In this document: piece by piece, positions 45,490 through 54,566 of the stretch
Layout: each line of letters begins with the position of its first letter
How positions within the stretch are numbered: position 1 is the first letter of the stretch
DNA from: Zobellia amurskyensis
GTDB lineage: Bacteria; Bacteroidota; Bacteroidia; Flavobacteriales; Flavobacteriaceae
Assembly (NCBI RefSeq): GCF_009725985.1
Contig: NZ_RCNR01000010.1
Coordinates: 62,001 to 126,000 of the forward strand
Length of the DNA stretch: 64,000 nucleotides
Reading direction: 5' to 3'
The notes under the pieces: generated by a model
Databases searched by the model: none
The model's input: only the letters and a program-made list of their open reading frames with translations
Told to the model about the DNA's origin: nothing
Program-made: the position numbers and the translations under genes

Positions 45490-46572
45490 ATGCAGCAGGA
45501 AGCACTCGTTCCAACAAGTATTCAATTAGATCCCTTCTTTGATCTTTCTATGGATTATTTGTGTGTTGCAGGGTATGATGGATACTTTCGAAAAATAAAT
45601 CCGGCATTTGTAAACCTTTTAGGGTACTCTGAGGAAGAACTATTCTCTACAATGATCTGTGATTTTATTTATGAAGAAGACCGTGGGTTAACAGCTTCTC
45701 ACAGAAAAAGTCTTATTAACAACAAGCCGTTGTTGGACTTTGAAAATCGGTATGTCTGTAAATCCGGTGAATTGGTTTGGTTACATTGGACGTCTATTCC
45801 TATGCCAGACCAGCAGTTGGTTTATGCTATCGCGAAAAATGTAACCCATAAAAAAAGCTTAGAATCCGAACGTGTCTCTCATGTGGCCCATCTTTCCGAA
45901 ATCAATAAACAGCTTAAACAGTTAAATTATACAACCTCTCACGATTTAAGGTCTCCTGTGAACAATTTGCTATATCTAGCAGAAATTTTAGGTGATAAAA
46001 ACAACAAACCGGAGGATACCGAAAAAATACTTGATTATATAAAGTTATCTGCAGAGGGCCTTAAAACTTCATTAGATTCCTATGTAGACGCATTAAAGGA
46101 AAATGAGGGAGCAAACGTTCATTTGGGAGAAGTCTATTTTGATAGGATACTTGAAAAAGTTCAAGGGTCGATTAGTTCTTTGATAAGAGACTCTAAGGTG
46201 AATTTTTCTATAGATTTTTCAGCTATGGAAAGCGTTAGGTTTAATACTGCCTATATGGAGAGTATTTTTCTCAATCTCATAACCAATTCTATAAAATATG
46301 CCAGACCGGACGTATTGCCCGAAATAACAATAACTACGCATCAAAACGATGATGAGCGATTATTTACTTTTTCGGATAACGGACGTGGGTTTGATATGGA
46401 AAATGTAGGACATCTTATTTTCAGCTTAAACCAAAGGTTCCATGGTACTAAAGATAGTAAAGGGGTAGGGTTGTATCTAGTGCATAGTCACGTTACAAGC
46501 CTTGGCGGTGCCATACGTGTTGAAAGTAAAGTAAATGAGGGTAGTACGTTTACTATCAAATTTAAGTCTTAA
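45490..46572 (+). CDS. PAS-domain sensor histidine kinase (first of tandem pair)
   Basis: This 360-residue protein has no membrane helix. It has a PAS/PAC sensor domain (about 15-122, with FRKINPAFVNLLGYSEEEL and WTSIPMPDQQLVYAIAKN). A coiled linker with the phospho-accepting His151 in TTSHDLRSPVNN follows, then a HATPase domain with NLITNSIKYARPD, FSDNGRGFDMEN and GVGLYLVHSHVTSLGG. It is a soluble kinase of the HWE/HisKA type. No response regulator is adjacent. It has clear homology to the next gene. Confidence 0.88.
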   Translation: MQQEALVPTSIQLDPFFDLSMDYLCVAGYDGYFRKINPAFVNLLGYSEEELFSTMICDFIYEEDRGLTASHRKSLINNKPLLDFENRYVCKSGELVWLHWTSIPMPDQQLVYAIAKNVTHKKSLESERVSHVAHLSEINKQLKQLNYTTSHDLRSPVNNLLYLAEILGDKNNKPEDTEKILDYIKLSAEGLKTSLDSYVDALKENEGANVHLGEVYFDRILEKVQGSISSLIRDSKVNFSIDFSAMESVRFNTAYMESIFLNLITNSIKYARPDVLPEITITTHQNDDERLFTFSDNGRGFDMENVGHLIFSLNQRFHGTKDSKGVGLYLVHSHVTSLGGAIRVESKVNEGSTFTIKFKS

Positions 46573-46889
46573 GCTGTATTCGGTAACTTAGTGACCGCTA
46601 TAATTCTTCGGTTATTTTATTTTCGATTTTCTGAAACTTCAAATTATATCTTTTCCAAGCTATAATTACGTGCTATTAATTGTGAATAACAGTATGTAGT
46701 CTACTGGTAATTCATGTATCGGCATGAGTGGAGAAAATTGAATAGGCGTGGCTGTTTATTGATTTCTCTAAAATCTTAAACAAACGTTTTTGCAAAAGAA
46801 AAATTGTCCTTTCAGTAAAATTAATTGGAACTTAAACAACAATTACCTCGTAGGTAACGTTTTACACTCATTAGACCTTCCCAAAACCG
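46573..46889. other. gap between the tandem kinases
   Basis: A 317-bp AT-rich gap with no supported gene. It contains a 15-base inverted repeat TTACCT-CGT-AGGTAA (46843-46857), 32 bp before the next ATG, and no clear TAnnTTTG. A regulator site is possible. Confidence 0.4.
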
Positions 46890-47969
46890 ATGAAACAGCT
46901 AATCGAAACCGAAAACTTCAGGCTTGAACCATTCTTTAATTTGTCAGCGGATAACCTGTGCATAACAGATTTTGCTGGTTATTTTAAGAAGGTAAATCCC
47001 GCATTTGCAAAACTCTTGGGGTATACAGAAGAAGAATTGTATTCAAAACCTATATCTGAGTTTATTTATGAAGCGGATCGCGATTTAACAGCTCAACATG
47101 GTCAGAATTTGACTAATAATGTTCCTCTTTACAATTTTGAAAATCGGTATGTTTCTAAAGCTGGGGAGTTGGTATGGCTATATTGGACGGCAACTCCATC
47201 AGAAGAGGAGCAGTTGGTATATGCTATAGCTAAGGATATAACGCACAAAAAAGAATTAGAAGAAGAGCGTGTTTCTCTTGTGACCAATTTGGTGCAAGCA
47301 AATGAGAAACTCAAACAATTAAATCATATTACATCTCACGATTTAAGGTCTCCTGTAAACAATTTGGTCTACCTGGTAGAAATGTTGGATACAAGTAAAA
47401 TTGATGACGGGGTTACCCTACAAATACTAGAGCATGTAAAACGCTCGGCAGATGGGTTAAAGGCTTCGTTAAACGCTTATGTTGATGCTATTACTGAAAA
47501 TGAAAGTTTAAAAGAAGAATTAGAGAATGTATATTTTGATGAGGTATTTCAAGAAGTAAAAGAGTCTATAAGTACTTTGCTAAGCAGCTCTAAGACTGAA
47601 TTCGTGGTAGATTTCAATGAGGCGGAATACGTGCCGTTCGAAAGAAAGTACATGCAGAGTATTTTTCTGAACTTGATATCCAATTCAATTAAATATGCAA
47701 AGCCCGGTGTAGCTCCAATTATTTCCATAAAGACCCAAGTAGACAGGGGCCGGAAAAAGTTGATTTATATTGACAATGGGTTAGGTTTTGATATGAAAAA
47801 GATAGGACACCTTATCTTTGATTTAAACCAAAGGTTTCACAATACAGATGATAGTAAGGGACTTGGTCTCTACTTAGTAAAAAAGCATGTTACTAGTTTA
47901 GGAGGGAGCATACAGGTAGATAGTAAAGTAAACCAAGGTACTACCTTTACAATTGTATTTGGAGCGTAG
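46890..47969 (+). CDS. PAS-domain sensor histidine kinase (second of tandem pair)
   Basis: This 359-residue kinase has the same architecture as its upstream neighbour: PAS domain (YFKKVNPAFAKLLGYTEEEL), His150 in ITSHDLRSPVNN, and HATPase motifs NLISNSIKYAKPG, YIDNGLGFDMKK and GLGLYLVKKHVTSLGG. Long blocks such as DLTAxHxxxLxNNxPLxxFENRYV are conserved between the two, so they arose by tandem duplication. The ligand is unknown. No partner regulator is encoded nearby. Confidence 0.88.
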   Translation: MKQLIETENFRLEPFFNLSADNLCITDFAGYFKKVNPAFAKLLGYTEEELYSKPISEFIYEADRDLTAQHGQNLTNNVPLYNFENRYVSKAGELVWLYWTATPSEEEQLVYAIAKDITHKKELEEERVSLVTNLVQANEKLKQLNHITSHDLRSPVNNLVYLVEMLDTSKIDDGVTLQILEHVKRSADGLKASLNAYVDAITENESLKEELENVYFDEVFQEVKESISTLLSSSKTEFVVDFNEAEYVPFERKYMQSIFLNLISNSIKYAKPGVAPIISIKTQVDRGRKKLIYIDNGLGFDMKKIGHLIFDLNQRFHNTDDSKGLGLYLVKKHVTSLGGSIQVDSKVNQGTTFTIVFGA

Positions 47970-47999
47970 TCTTAATAACTAAAGAGTCATTCCAATTGT

Positions 48000-48152
48000 T
48001 TAATTCAAAAATTTCTTTTGCTTTAGAACCTCTCCTGTAATCACAGTATCCCCGGGTTTAATGACTTCAATATCATTGCTGTCATCAATACTGCAACTGC
48101 TAATTACGATGATTACCGTAAGAACGAACAATACGAACGCGAACTTTTTCAT
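48000..48152 (-). CDS. small lipoprotein (50 aa)
   Basis: A 50-codon frame starts at ATG 48152: MKKFAFVLFVLTVIIVISSC, with lipobox VISSC at residue 20. The mature part is about 30 residues and acidic then basic (SIDDSNDIEVIKPGD, then KQKKFLN). It is too short for most gene finders, but the signal peptide and lipobox make it credible. It lies between the kinases and the MFS gene on the opposite strand. No family is recognised. Confidence 0.7.
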   Translation of the reverse strand: MKKFAFVLFVLTVIIVISSCSIDDSNDIEVIKPGDTVITGEVLKQKKFLN

Positions 48153-48263
48153 AGGTCAAGTAATAAAATAGATTTGAATGTACATAACGTATAAAACAGC
48201 GTTTTATGTATAAACTTTGCATAATCTTTACGTATTGAAACGGTGGTGCTGAAGCAAAACCTT

Positions 48264-48271
48264 TACTTTTG
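48264..48271 (+). promoter_or_regulatory. -7 element upstream of the MFS gene
   Basis: TACTTTTG is an exact TAnnTTTG, 17 bp before the ATG at 48289. The nearest upstream TTG (48235-48237) is 26 bp away, longer than usual. Confidence 0.6.
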
Positions 48272-48288
48272 CGCCTTTCCTATATTAG

Positions 48289-49593
48289 ATGCCTCACACA
48301 AGCCGCTTTTCTTTCATAGATCCCGCCAAAAGTCCAATTTTTTATGGTTACATAATTCTGGTAATAGGTACCATTGGTATTTATTGTAGCATTCCAGGTC
48401 AAACTATTGGTGTATCGGTATTCACGGATCCGGTAAAAGATGCTCTTGGGTTAAGCAGAAACCAGTTCAGTAATGCGTATATGATCGGAACCATTTGCAG
48501 TTCTCTGGTTATTGGTCGTGCAGGTATTTGGTTTGATAAATATGGGGCTCGTTACGTGGCGTTTTTTGCGGCTATTACGTTGGCAATGGCACTCGTTCTT
48601 TGCTCGTGGTCCGTACAAATGAGTGAGTTTCTGAAAAATATGTTGAACGTTGATACATGGCTTGTTCCATTTGTATTAATGGCGGCTCTTTTTTTTGTGC
48701 TTAGGTTTTCCGGTCAAGGTGTACTTACCATGGCATCGCGAAACGTTATTATGATTTGGTTCGATAAAAACCGGGGTAAGGTCAATGCCATAAGTAGCGT
48801 TGCCATTTCGTTTGGTTTTTCATCTTCACCGCTCTGGGTAAATGCATTGATAGAAGGCTATAGTTGGCAGGTTACGTGGCAAATTTTAGCAGTAGCATTG
48901 TTGATCTTCTCATTTTTTATTTTGCAATTTTATAAGAATAAGCCGGAAGAACATGGTCTGTTGCCGGATGGCGAAGTTCTTGCAGGTGAGGAAAAATCGA
49001 ATAAACCTCCTGTATCAAGGCAATATACAGCTAAGGAAGCACAAAAAACCAGGGCTTTTTGGATGTATGGGCTAATCTTAGCTTTCAATAGTTTCTTTAT
49101 CACGGGGCTTACTTTTCACGTCGTATCTGTGTTTGCTAGTGAGGGTTTTTCCAAGGCAGATGCAATCTCAATCTTTTTGCCCGCTTCAGTGGTAGCCGTA
49201 ACAATTTCGTTGATTTTTAATTTCTTGAGCGATTACTTACAGCTAAAGCTCTATTTATACTTGATGATCTTAGGTGGAATCATGGCCTCGGTAGGGTTTT
49301 TATTTTTATCATCTCCCTTTGGTATTCCTATGTTAATTGGTGGTTTTGGAATTTTAGGAGGATTTTTTGCAGTACTTAACGCCATCGTATGGCCTCGATT
49401 TTATGGTCGCACCCATTTAGGGGCTATTACGGGAAAAGTTATGTCATTTTTAATTTTAGGGAGTGCACTTGCGCCTCCAATTTTCAGTCTTTGTTTTAGC
49501 ACGTTCGGGTCATACCGGTTGCTCGGGTACTTGGGACTCTTATTTCTTCTTTTTTTGGCGTTGGGTTCAATAAAAGCCAATAATCCGCAGTAG
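48289..49593 (+). CDS. MFS transporter
   Basis: This 434-residue protein has twelve predicted helices and the MFS signature region GRAGIWFDKYGARYVAFFAA between helices 2 and 3. FSGQGVLTMASRNVIMIWFD and the central loop (KPEEHGLLPDGEVLAGEEKS) split it into two six-helix halves. It is an inner-membrane solute carrier with an undetermined substrate. Its neighbours on the same strand are sugar-modifying enzymes (DUF1080, Gfo/Idh, aldo/keto reductase), which suggests a sugar or sugar derivative. It has its own -7 box. Confidence 0.85.
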   Translation: MPHTSRFSFIDPAKSPIFYGYIILVIGTIGIYCSIPGQTIGVSVFTDPVKDALGLSRNQFSNAYMIGTICSSLVIGRAGIWFDKYGARYVAFFAAITLAMALVLCSWSVQMSEFLKNMLNVDTWLVPFVLMAALFFVLRFSGQGVLTMASRNVIMIWFDKNRGKVNAISSVAISFGFSSSPLWVNALIEGYSWQVTWQILAVALLIFSFFILQFYKNKPEEHGLLPDGEVLAGEEKSNKPPVSRQYTAKEAQKTRAFWMYGLILAFNSFFITGLTFHVVSVFASEGFSKADAISIFLPASVVAVTISLIFNFLSDYLQLKLYLYLMILGGIMASVGFLFLSSPFGIPMLIGGFGILGGFFAVLNAIVWPRFYGRTHLGAITGKVMSFLILGSALAPPIFSLCFSTFGSYRLLGYLGLLFLLFLALGSIKANNPQ

Positions 49594-49758
49594 AGTAAGC
49601 TTCTATTTATTAGGGTAATTTACTTACCTTTTTCCATCATTTTTCAAAATAAAGGGTTCAGAAAAATCTATGTAAGGATTATAAGCTGCTTTATTCAAGT
49701 TTTATGGAGGCGTTGTACAGGTTATATTTTGATTCTTGAGCTAATGTTGCTAGATTTA

Positions 49759-49772
49759 GTTGCTGTAGCAAC
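49759..49772 (+). promoter_or_regulatory. palindrome upstream of the DUF1080 gene
   Basis: GTTGCTGTAGCAAC is a perfect 6-2-6 inverted repeat, with an additional half-site GTTGCTA about 13 bp before it. It lies 58 bp before the DUF1080 ATG. The form is that of a LacI- or GntR-type operator; the regulator is not in the window. Confidence 0.4.
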
Positions 49773-49830
49773 GTGCCTCACTCTTAGCTATGATTGTAGA
49801 ATGAAACTAGAACCTAAATAACCTATTGAA

Positions 49831-50589
49831 ATGAAAAAACTTGCCTTGGCGCTATCCCTTGCGATAGCTCTTGTCTCATGTAAAAGCGAGACAAAAAAAG
49901 AAGAAGTGGCTAAAGAGGCCGCTACAACTGAAACTAGCTCCAAAGTTGATGAATGGATTTACCTTTTTGATGGCACAACTACAGAAGGTTGGCGTGCCTA
50001 TAATGGAGATGACCTACCTCCGCAATGGGTAATTAAAGACGGAGCCTTAACTTTTGATACGGAGAAAAGAACCGAGGAAAATCGGAAAGGCGGAAAAGAT
50101 ATTATTTACGACGCACAAGAGTTCGATAATTTTGAATTGGCATGGGAATGGAAAATTCCTGAAGGAGGTAATAGTGGATTGCTATACCATATTCAAGAAG
50201 GAGATTGGGGAATACCCGAAGTTTCACCAGAATATCAGATGCTAGATGATTTAAAATGGGAGGAAATCAATAATGCTAAATTAGAGGAGTGGCAAAAAAC
50301 AGGTGCGGATTATGCCATGCATTTACCAGATGTAAGTCAAAAAATAGTGAAGCCTGCAGGAGAATGGAATACGTCTCGTATCATTTTCACCCCAGAAAAT
50401 GTAGAGCATTGGCTTAATGGAAAAAAACTATTGTCTTTTGTGCCTTGGTCAGAAGACTGGAAAGAGCGTAAAAGCAAAGGAAAATGGAAAGATGCCCCTA
50501 AATATGGCTCTTTCAAAAAAGGATATATTGGTTTTCAAGACCATGATAGTCCACTTTGGCTAAAGAACGTCAAAATCAAGCAGCTTTAA
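49831..50589 (+). CDS. DUF1080 (3-keto-disaccharide hydrolase family) lipoprotein
   Basis: This 252-residue protein has a lipobox (ALVSC, Cys17), an Ala/Glu-rich linker and a concanavalin-like beta-sandwich. Family landmarks are IYLFDGTTTEGWRAYNG, FELAWEWKIPEGGNSGLLYH, WGIPEVSPEYQMLDD and WNTSRIIFTPENVEHWLNGK. The family is described as 3-keto-disaccharide hydrolase or LamG-like. It would be anchored to a membrane facing outward. It precedes the Gfo/Idh gene by 59 bp and probably shares its transcript. Confidence 0.85.
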   Translation: MKKLALALSLAIALVSCKSETKKEEVAKEAATTETSSKVDEWIYLFDGTTTEGWRAYNGDDLPPQWVIKDGALTFDTEKRTEENRKGGKDIIYDAQEFDNFELAWEWKIPEGGNSGLLYHIQEGDWGIPEVSPEYQMLDDLKWEEINNAKLEEWQKTGADYAMHLPDVSQKIVKPAGEWNTSRIIFTPENVEHWLNGKKLLSFVPWSEDWKERKSKGKWKDAPKYGSFKKGYIGFQDHDSPLWLKNVKIKQL

Positions 50590-50648
50590 AATAATATTCT
50601 ACACAAACATAGACACACACAATCAAAACAATCCAAATTACTTGAAAA

Positions 50649-52070
50649 ATGAATAAAAGAGAATTTTTAAAAAGCGCTGCGGCTGTATCATCTTTCGCTT
50701 TATTGCCTAATGCGGCATGGGCTTTTCAAGAAGGAAAACGGCTTCGTACCGCACACGTTGGTGTTGGTAACATGGGAGCTGAGGACCTTAGCGCAATTTC
50801 TTCCCATAAATCTGTTGATGTCGTTGCATTATGCGATGTAGATTCCGTCAACTTGGCAAAAGCACATAAGTTGCACCCAGGAGCCCGTGTATTTTTTGAT
50901 TACAGGGCCATGTTAGATGAAATGGGAGATGAGATTGATGCGGTAGTTGTTTCTACACCGGATCATACTCACGCACCTGCTTCTTTAATGGCTATGGAAA
51001 TGAACAAACCGGTTTATTGCCAGAAACCATTAACGCATTATGTTGATGAATCTAGAAAAATGATGAAGGTTGCCAAAGAAAAGAATTTGGTAACTCAGAT
51101 GGGTATTCAAGTTCATTCTTTCTATGATTACCGTTTGGCTACACTTTTAATTCAATCCGGCATTATAGGCAAGGTACATACGGTACACGCTTGGTCTCCA
51201 AAATCTTGGGGATATAATGGCGAAGAACCTCAAGGGGAGGACCCAGTGCCTGATCAATTGGATTGGAACCTCTGGTTAGGTACGTCTAAGGAACGTCCTT
51301 ACAAAGAGGGGTATTACCACCCGGGAAATTGGAGAAAGCTTATGGATTATGGTTGTGGTACTTTAGGTGATATGGGTGTGCATATTTTTGATACACCATA
51401 TAACGCATTAAATTTAGATGTACCGTTAACGGTTAAAAACGAATGTAGAGAGCCTAACGGATTTGGTTTTCCTGAAAACAATACCGTAACGTATGAGTTT
51501 CCTGGAACGGAGTATACCACTAAAAACCTAAAATGGGTTTGGTATGATGGTCCTGGAATGCCACCGGAACATGAAGATTTGATATTGCCGGGCAGTAATA
51601 GTAAAGGCAAACAACAGAAAAACAGTGCTGGAGGTAAAAACAATATATCGTTAGATGCAGGTGTTGCCGGAGCGGGACAACTTCCTGATCAAGGCGCTAT
51701 GTTCATTGGTAAAAAAGGGCGTTTGTTGTTGCCACATTTTATGCAATTGCCAAAGAAAATCGTAAAAGGTAAATATGTTGATATATCCGAAGAAATAGCT
51801 GAGGTTTCTAAAGCTAATAATTTGGGTGAGCCTATCCGTAACTATGGAACAGAGGGACCAAAACATTACCATCAATTTGTTGATGCCTGTTTGGGTAAAG
51901 GTCAAACCACAGCTCCTTTCTCTTATGCAGGACGTTTGACGGAAACAATCCTGTTAGGAGTAATTGCCGGTCGTTTTCCGAACCAAACATTGCATTGGGA
52001 CACGGAAACTGCCAAGTTTGCCGAAGATGAGGCTAATGAATTCTTAGGTGGTGATTACCGAGAATTTTAA
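50649..52070 (+). CDS. secreted Gfo/Idh/MocA-family oxidoreductase
   Basis: This 473-residue protein begins NKREFLKSAAAVSSFALL, a Tat-like signal with Lys-Arg instead of twin arginine. It then has a Rossmann fold (RTAHVGVGNMGAEDLSAI) and a C-terminal domain. The position equal to EKP reads YCQKPLTH, a variant common in secreted members. Members oxidise sugars at C3 or dehydrogenate via bound NAD. With DUF1080 and aldo/keto reductase genes alongside, a role in 3-keto-sugar chemistry is likely. Start and length match the family. Confidence 0.85.
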   Translation: MNKREFLKSAAAVSSFALLPNAAWAFQEGKRLRTAHVGVGNMGAEDLSAISSHKSVDVVALCDVDSVNLAKAHKLHPGARVFFDYRAMLDEMGDEIDAVVVSTPDHTHAPASLMAMEMNKPVYCQKPLTHYVDESRKMMKVAKEKNLVTQMGIQVHSFYDYRLATLLIQSGIIGKVHTVHAWSPKSWGYNGEEPQGEDPVPDQLDWNLWLGTSKERPYKEGYYHPGNWRKLMDYGCGTLGDMGVHIFDTPYNALNLDVPLTVKNECREPNGFGFPENNTVTYEFPGTEYTTKNLKWVWYDGPGMPPEHEDLILPGSNSKGKQQKNSAGGKNNISLDAGVAGAGQLPDQGAMFIGKKGRLLLPHFMQLPKKIVKGKYVDISEEIAEVSKANNLGEPIRNYGTEGPKHYHQFVDACLGKGQTTAPFSYAGRLTETILLGVIAGRFPNQTLHWDTETAKFAEDEANEFLGGDYREF

Positions 52071-52092
52071 GAAGCTATAAGTAAATAGGCTG

Positions 52093-52169
52093 GGTCCGTA
52101 TAGTGCCTTTTGAAACCAGATAAATCGTAAATTGTCTGATAATGAAATACACTATATGGACCTTTTTTT
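52093..52169 (+). terminator. long stem-loop with nested stem, terminator or attenuator
   Basis: GGTCCGTATAGTG (52093-52105) pairs with CACTATATGGACC (52150-52162) with a single G-U, followed by TTTTTTT. The loop contains CAGATAA (52117-52123) pairing with TTGTCTG (52132-52138). It lies between the Gfo/Idh and aldo/keto reductase genes. It may simply terminate, or attenuate the downstream gene. Confidence 0.7.
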
Positions 52170-52231
52170 GTGCAATAGTTTTCAAGAACTCGTTTTTTTA
52201 TTTATTAAAAAAAACACAAAACTAAATTAAA

Positions 52232-53203
52232 ATGAAATTCAGAAGATTCGGAAGAACCGGTTGGCAAGTAAGTGAGGTGGGTTACGGAATGTGGGGTATG
52301 GCAGGTTGGACAGAGTCCGATGATAAGCAATCTGCAAAATCGTTGGATTTGGCCGTTGAAAACGGAGTTAATTTTTTCGATACCGCTTGGGGTTATGGCG
52401 AAGGCCATAGTGAAGAATTATTGGGTGAGCTTATCCGAAGACACCCCAAAACAAAACTATACGCAGCAAGTAAGATTCCACCTAAAAATTTCAATTGGCC
52501 GGCAAAACCAGCGTATAAATTTGAGGATTCATATCCTACGAACCACATCATAGAGTACACGGAGAAGACGTTGACCAATCTGGGTATGGAGCGTATTGAC
52601 TTGATGCAATTTCATACGTGGGACGATAGTTGGTCTCACCGTGATGAGTGGCAGCGTGCCATTGAAGATTTAAAAAGGGAAGGTAAGATTGATGCTATGG
52701 GCATAAGCGTTAACCGTTGGGAGCCAGAAAATGGAATAGAAGCTATAAAAACCGGTCTCATAGATGCCGTACAGGTCATTTACAATATTTTTGACCAGAA
52801 CCCAGAAGATGTTCTTTTTCCACTGTGTGAGGAAATGGATATAGCTGTGATTGCCCGCGTTCCTTTTGATGAGGGAACACTTACGGGTAATCTTACCAAG
52901 GAAACGACTTTTCCAGAGGGAGATTGGCGTGGAACCTATTTTGTTCCTGAAAACCTAAACTCTAGTGTAGACCATGCAGATGCCTTACGCGATTTGATTC
53001 CTGAAGGAATGACCATGGCCGAGATGGCACTGCGATTTATTTTGGAGAATAAGACTATTGGTACAACTATACCGGGAATGCGAAAAGAGCGTAATGTTCT
53101 GGCCAATACCGCCACAAGTGACGGAAAGGGCCTGCCAAAAGGATTAGTTGAAGAATTGCAAAAACACCGTTGGGTACGAAGGCCTACCGAGTGGTCTCAA
53201 TAA
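52232..53203 (+). CDS. aldo/keto reductase
   Basis: This 323-residue TIM-barrel oxidoreductase begins MKFRRFGRTGWQVSEVGYGM. Catalytic-type residues are in FFDTAWGYGEGHSEELLGEL (Asp/Tyr), YAASKIPP (Lys) and LMQFHTWDDSW (His); the cofactor-binding region is AEMALRFILENKTIGTTIPG. It reduces aldehydes or ketones with NADPH and would act in the cytoplasm on a sugar-derived ketone if it belongs with the upstream genes. The terminator-like structure before it may separate or attenuate the two units. Confidence 0.9.
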   Translation: MKFRRFGRTGWQVSEVGYGMWGMAGWTESDDKQSAKSLDLAVENGVNFFDTAWGYGEGHSEELLGELIRRHPKTKLYAASKIPPKNFNWPAKPAYKFEDSYPTNHIIEYTEKTLTNLGMERIDLMQFHTWDDSWSHRDEWQRAIEDLKREGKIDAMGISVNRWEPENGIEAIKTGLIDAVQVIYNIFDQNPEDVLFPLCEEMDIAVIARVPFDEGTLTGNLTKETTFPEGDWRGTYFVPENLNSSVDHADALRDLIPEGMTMAEMALRFILENKTIGTTIPGMRKERNVLANTATSDGKGLPKGLVEELQKHRWVRRPTEWSQ

Positions 53204-53215
53204 AAGATAAGGAAC

Positions 53216-53256
53216 CCAAGTCGTTCTGAGCAAGGCAAGGAACGACTTGGTTTTTT
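53216..53256 (+). terminator. intrinsic terminator after the aldo/keto reductase
   Basis: CCAAGTCGTT and AACGACTTGG form a 10-bp perfect stem, followed by six T residues. It begins 13 bp after the stop codon. Confidence 0.9.
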
Positions 53257-53275
53257 AAGAAATAAATCAAGTTTT

Positions 53276-53701
53276 CTACTTGGCAAATAATTGCTCCATA
53301 TCCTTAAAAGCCTTGAACTCCAAAGCATTTCCGGCAGGATCTAAAAAGAACATTGTGGCCTGTTCTCCAGTTAGACCTTCAAACCGCACGTAAGGTTCTA
53401 TCACAAATTGTACTCCTTTATCTTTTAGCTCTTGGGAGAGAGATTCAAAAACGTTCCATGGCAAAACCACACCGTAATGGGGCACTGGAACATTCTTGCC
53501 GTCTACTGGATTGATATGAAGACTCTCAGCTTCGGTTTTTGGTTTGTAATGAATAACCAATTGATGTCCAAATAAATTAAAGTCTACCCAATGGTCACTG
53601 CTTCGGCCTTCTTCACAATTTAACAGGTCTCTATAAAAAGTACGGCATTCGTCCAAATTATGAACGGGTATGGCAATATGAAAAGGAGTTACGGCTTGCA
53701 T
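53276..53701 (-). CDS. VOC-family (glyoxalase-like) protein
   Basis: This 141-residue single vicinal-oxygen-chelate domain protein begins [20 protein letters not shown], with [20 protein letters not shown], the metal-type [12 protein letters not shown] region and [20 protein letters not shown]. It can bind a divalent metal through His/Glu positions on the paired beta strands. The reaction (isomerase, dioxygenase or binding) is unknown. It stands 12 bp after an alpha/beta hydrolase gene on the same strand. Confidence 0.8.
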   Translation of the reverse strand: MQAVTPFHIAIPVHNLDECRTFYRDLLNCEEGRSSDHWVDFNLFGHQLVIHYKPKTEAESLHINPVDGKNVPVPHYGVVLPWNVFESLSQELKDKGVQFVIEPYVRFEGLTGEQATMFFLDPAGNALEFKAFKDMEQLFAK

Positions 53702-53713
53702 ATTTTCTTAGTT

Positions 53714-54553
53714 TTAGCTTTTTAAAAAATCTACAATTTTATCATTTATGTGTTCTTGGTGCATGGAATGCCCAAGGCCCTTTGTACGAACGAAAGTACT
53801 GTTTTTCCAGTGGGCATGAACAGCTTCAGATGCATGAAAAGGAGCTAGTTTATCTAGTTCGTCATGAAATAGAAGCCCTTTTTTAGTGTTTTTTTCTGCA
53901 AAGCGAGAAGAGGAAAATTCTTCTACTGTAAACCCAAAACGTTTTAGGACAAAGGCTTCAAGTGCCTTACGCACCTTTGCGTTAAAGTTCAGTAAGCGTT
54001 GGTAGTGGTCCATTATTTCATAAAACTCCGAAGGTGAGCCAATCGTAATCATTTTTTCAACATTGAGATTTTGATGGTAAAACTCGTTGTACATCAATGT
54101 CATCCCTCCAACCGAATGTCCTATTAAATGTTTAGGGTCATACTTTTCGATCATAGCTTGTACGCCATCTGAGTATAGTGGAACGTTCAAATATTTACCT
54201 GAGGAATACCCATGTGCCGGAGCATCGAACGCCACAATATTATAGTTGGCTTCCCGAAGCTTGGTAATGAGATTGCGCCACCTAAAACTATTGCTCTCCC
54301 AACCATGAACCAAAAGTATGGTCTCTTTTTCTCCTGGCCAGTGGTATGTCTGTAAAGTATGTTTCTTAATCTCAATAGTATCACCCTTGGCTTGGTCTAG
54401 ATATTCTTTTTGGTTGGGGAGGACCCTACCTTTTCTCACCGTACAGAAAACATAAAAAGCTTTTTTAGCCGCTTTTTTTTTGGATATTCGGGCAAGCATG
54501 TTAAAATATCGTCCGTAGACTTTGGGGAGCATTTTGTTAAGGGCTTTTTGCAT
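53714..54553 (-). CDS. alpha/beta hydrolase
   Basis: This 279-residue protein has the nucleophile elbow IGHSVGG (Ser147), the oxyanion region LVHGWESNSFRWRN near residue 83, an acid in HDELDKLAP and the catalytic His in GLGHSMHQEHI near residue 265. The N-terminal about 60 residues are basic and helical. It lacks a signal peptide. The substrate (ester or lipid-like) cannot be named. The following gene starts 12 bp after its stop, and the frame on this strand at 54187-54384 is a shadow. Confidence 0.85.
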   Translation of the reverse strand: MQKALNKMLPKVYGRYFNMLARISKKKAAKKAFYVFCTVRKGRVLPNQKEYLDQAKGDTIEIKKHTLQTYHWPGEKETILLVHGWESNSFRWRNLITKLREANYNIVAFDAPAHGYSSGKYLNVPLYSDGVQAMIEKYDPKHLIGHSVGGMTLMYNEFYHQNLNVEKMITIGSPSEFYEIMDHYQRLLNFNAKVRKALEAFVLKRFGFTVEEFSSSRFAEKNTKKGLLFHDELDKLAPFHASEAVHAHWKNSTFVRTKGLGHSMHQEHINDKIVDFLKS

Positions 54554-54566
54554 AGGTTTTTCAGCT

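Noticed and set aside
50649-52070. Loss of the catalytic EKP in the Gfo/Idh protein (YCQKPLTH)
   Set aside because: The glutamine form is, in my recollection, common in secreted Gfo/Idh proteins, so it is not evidence of inactivation.
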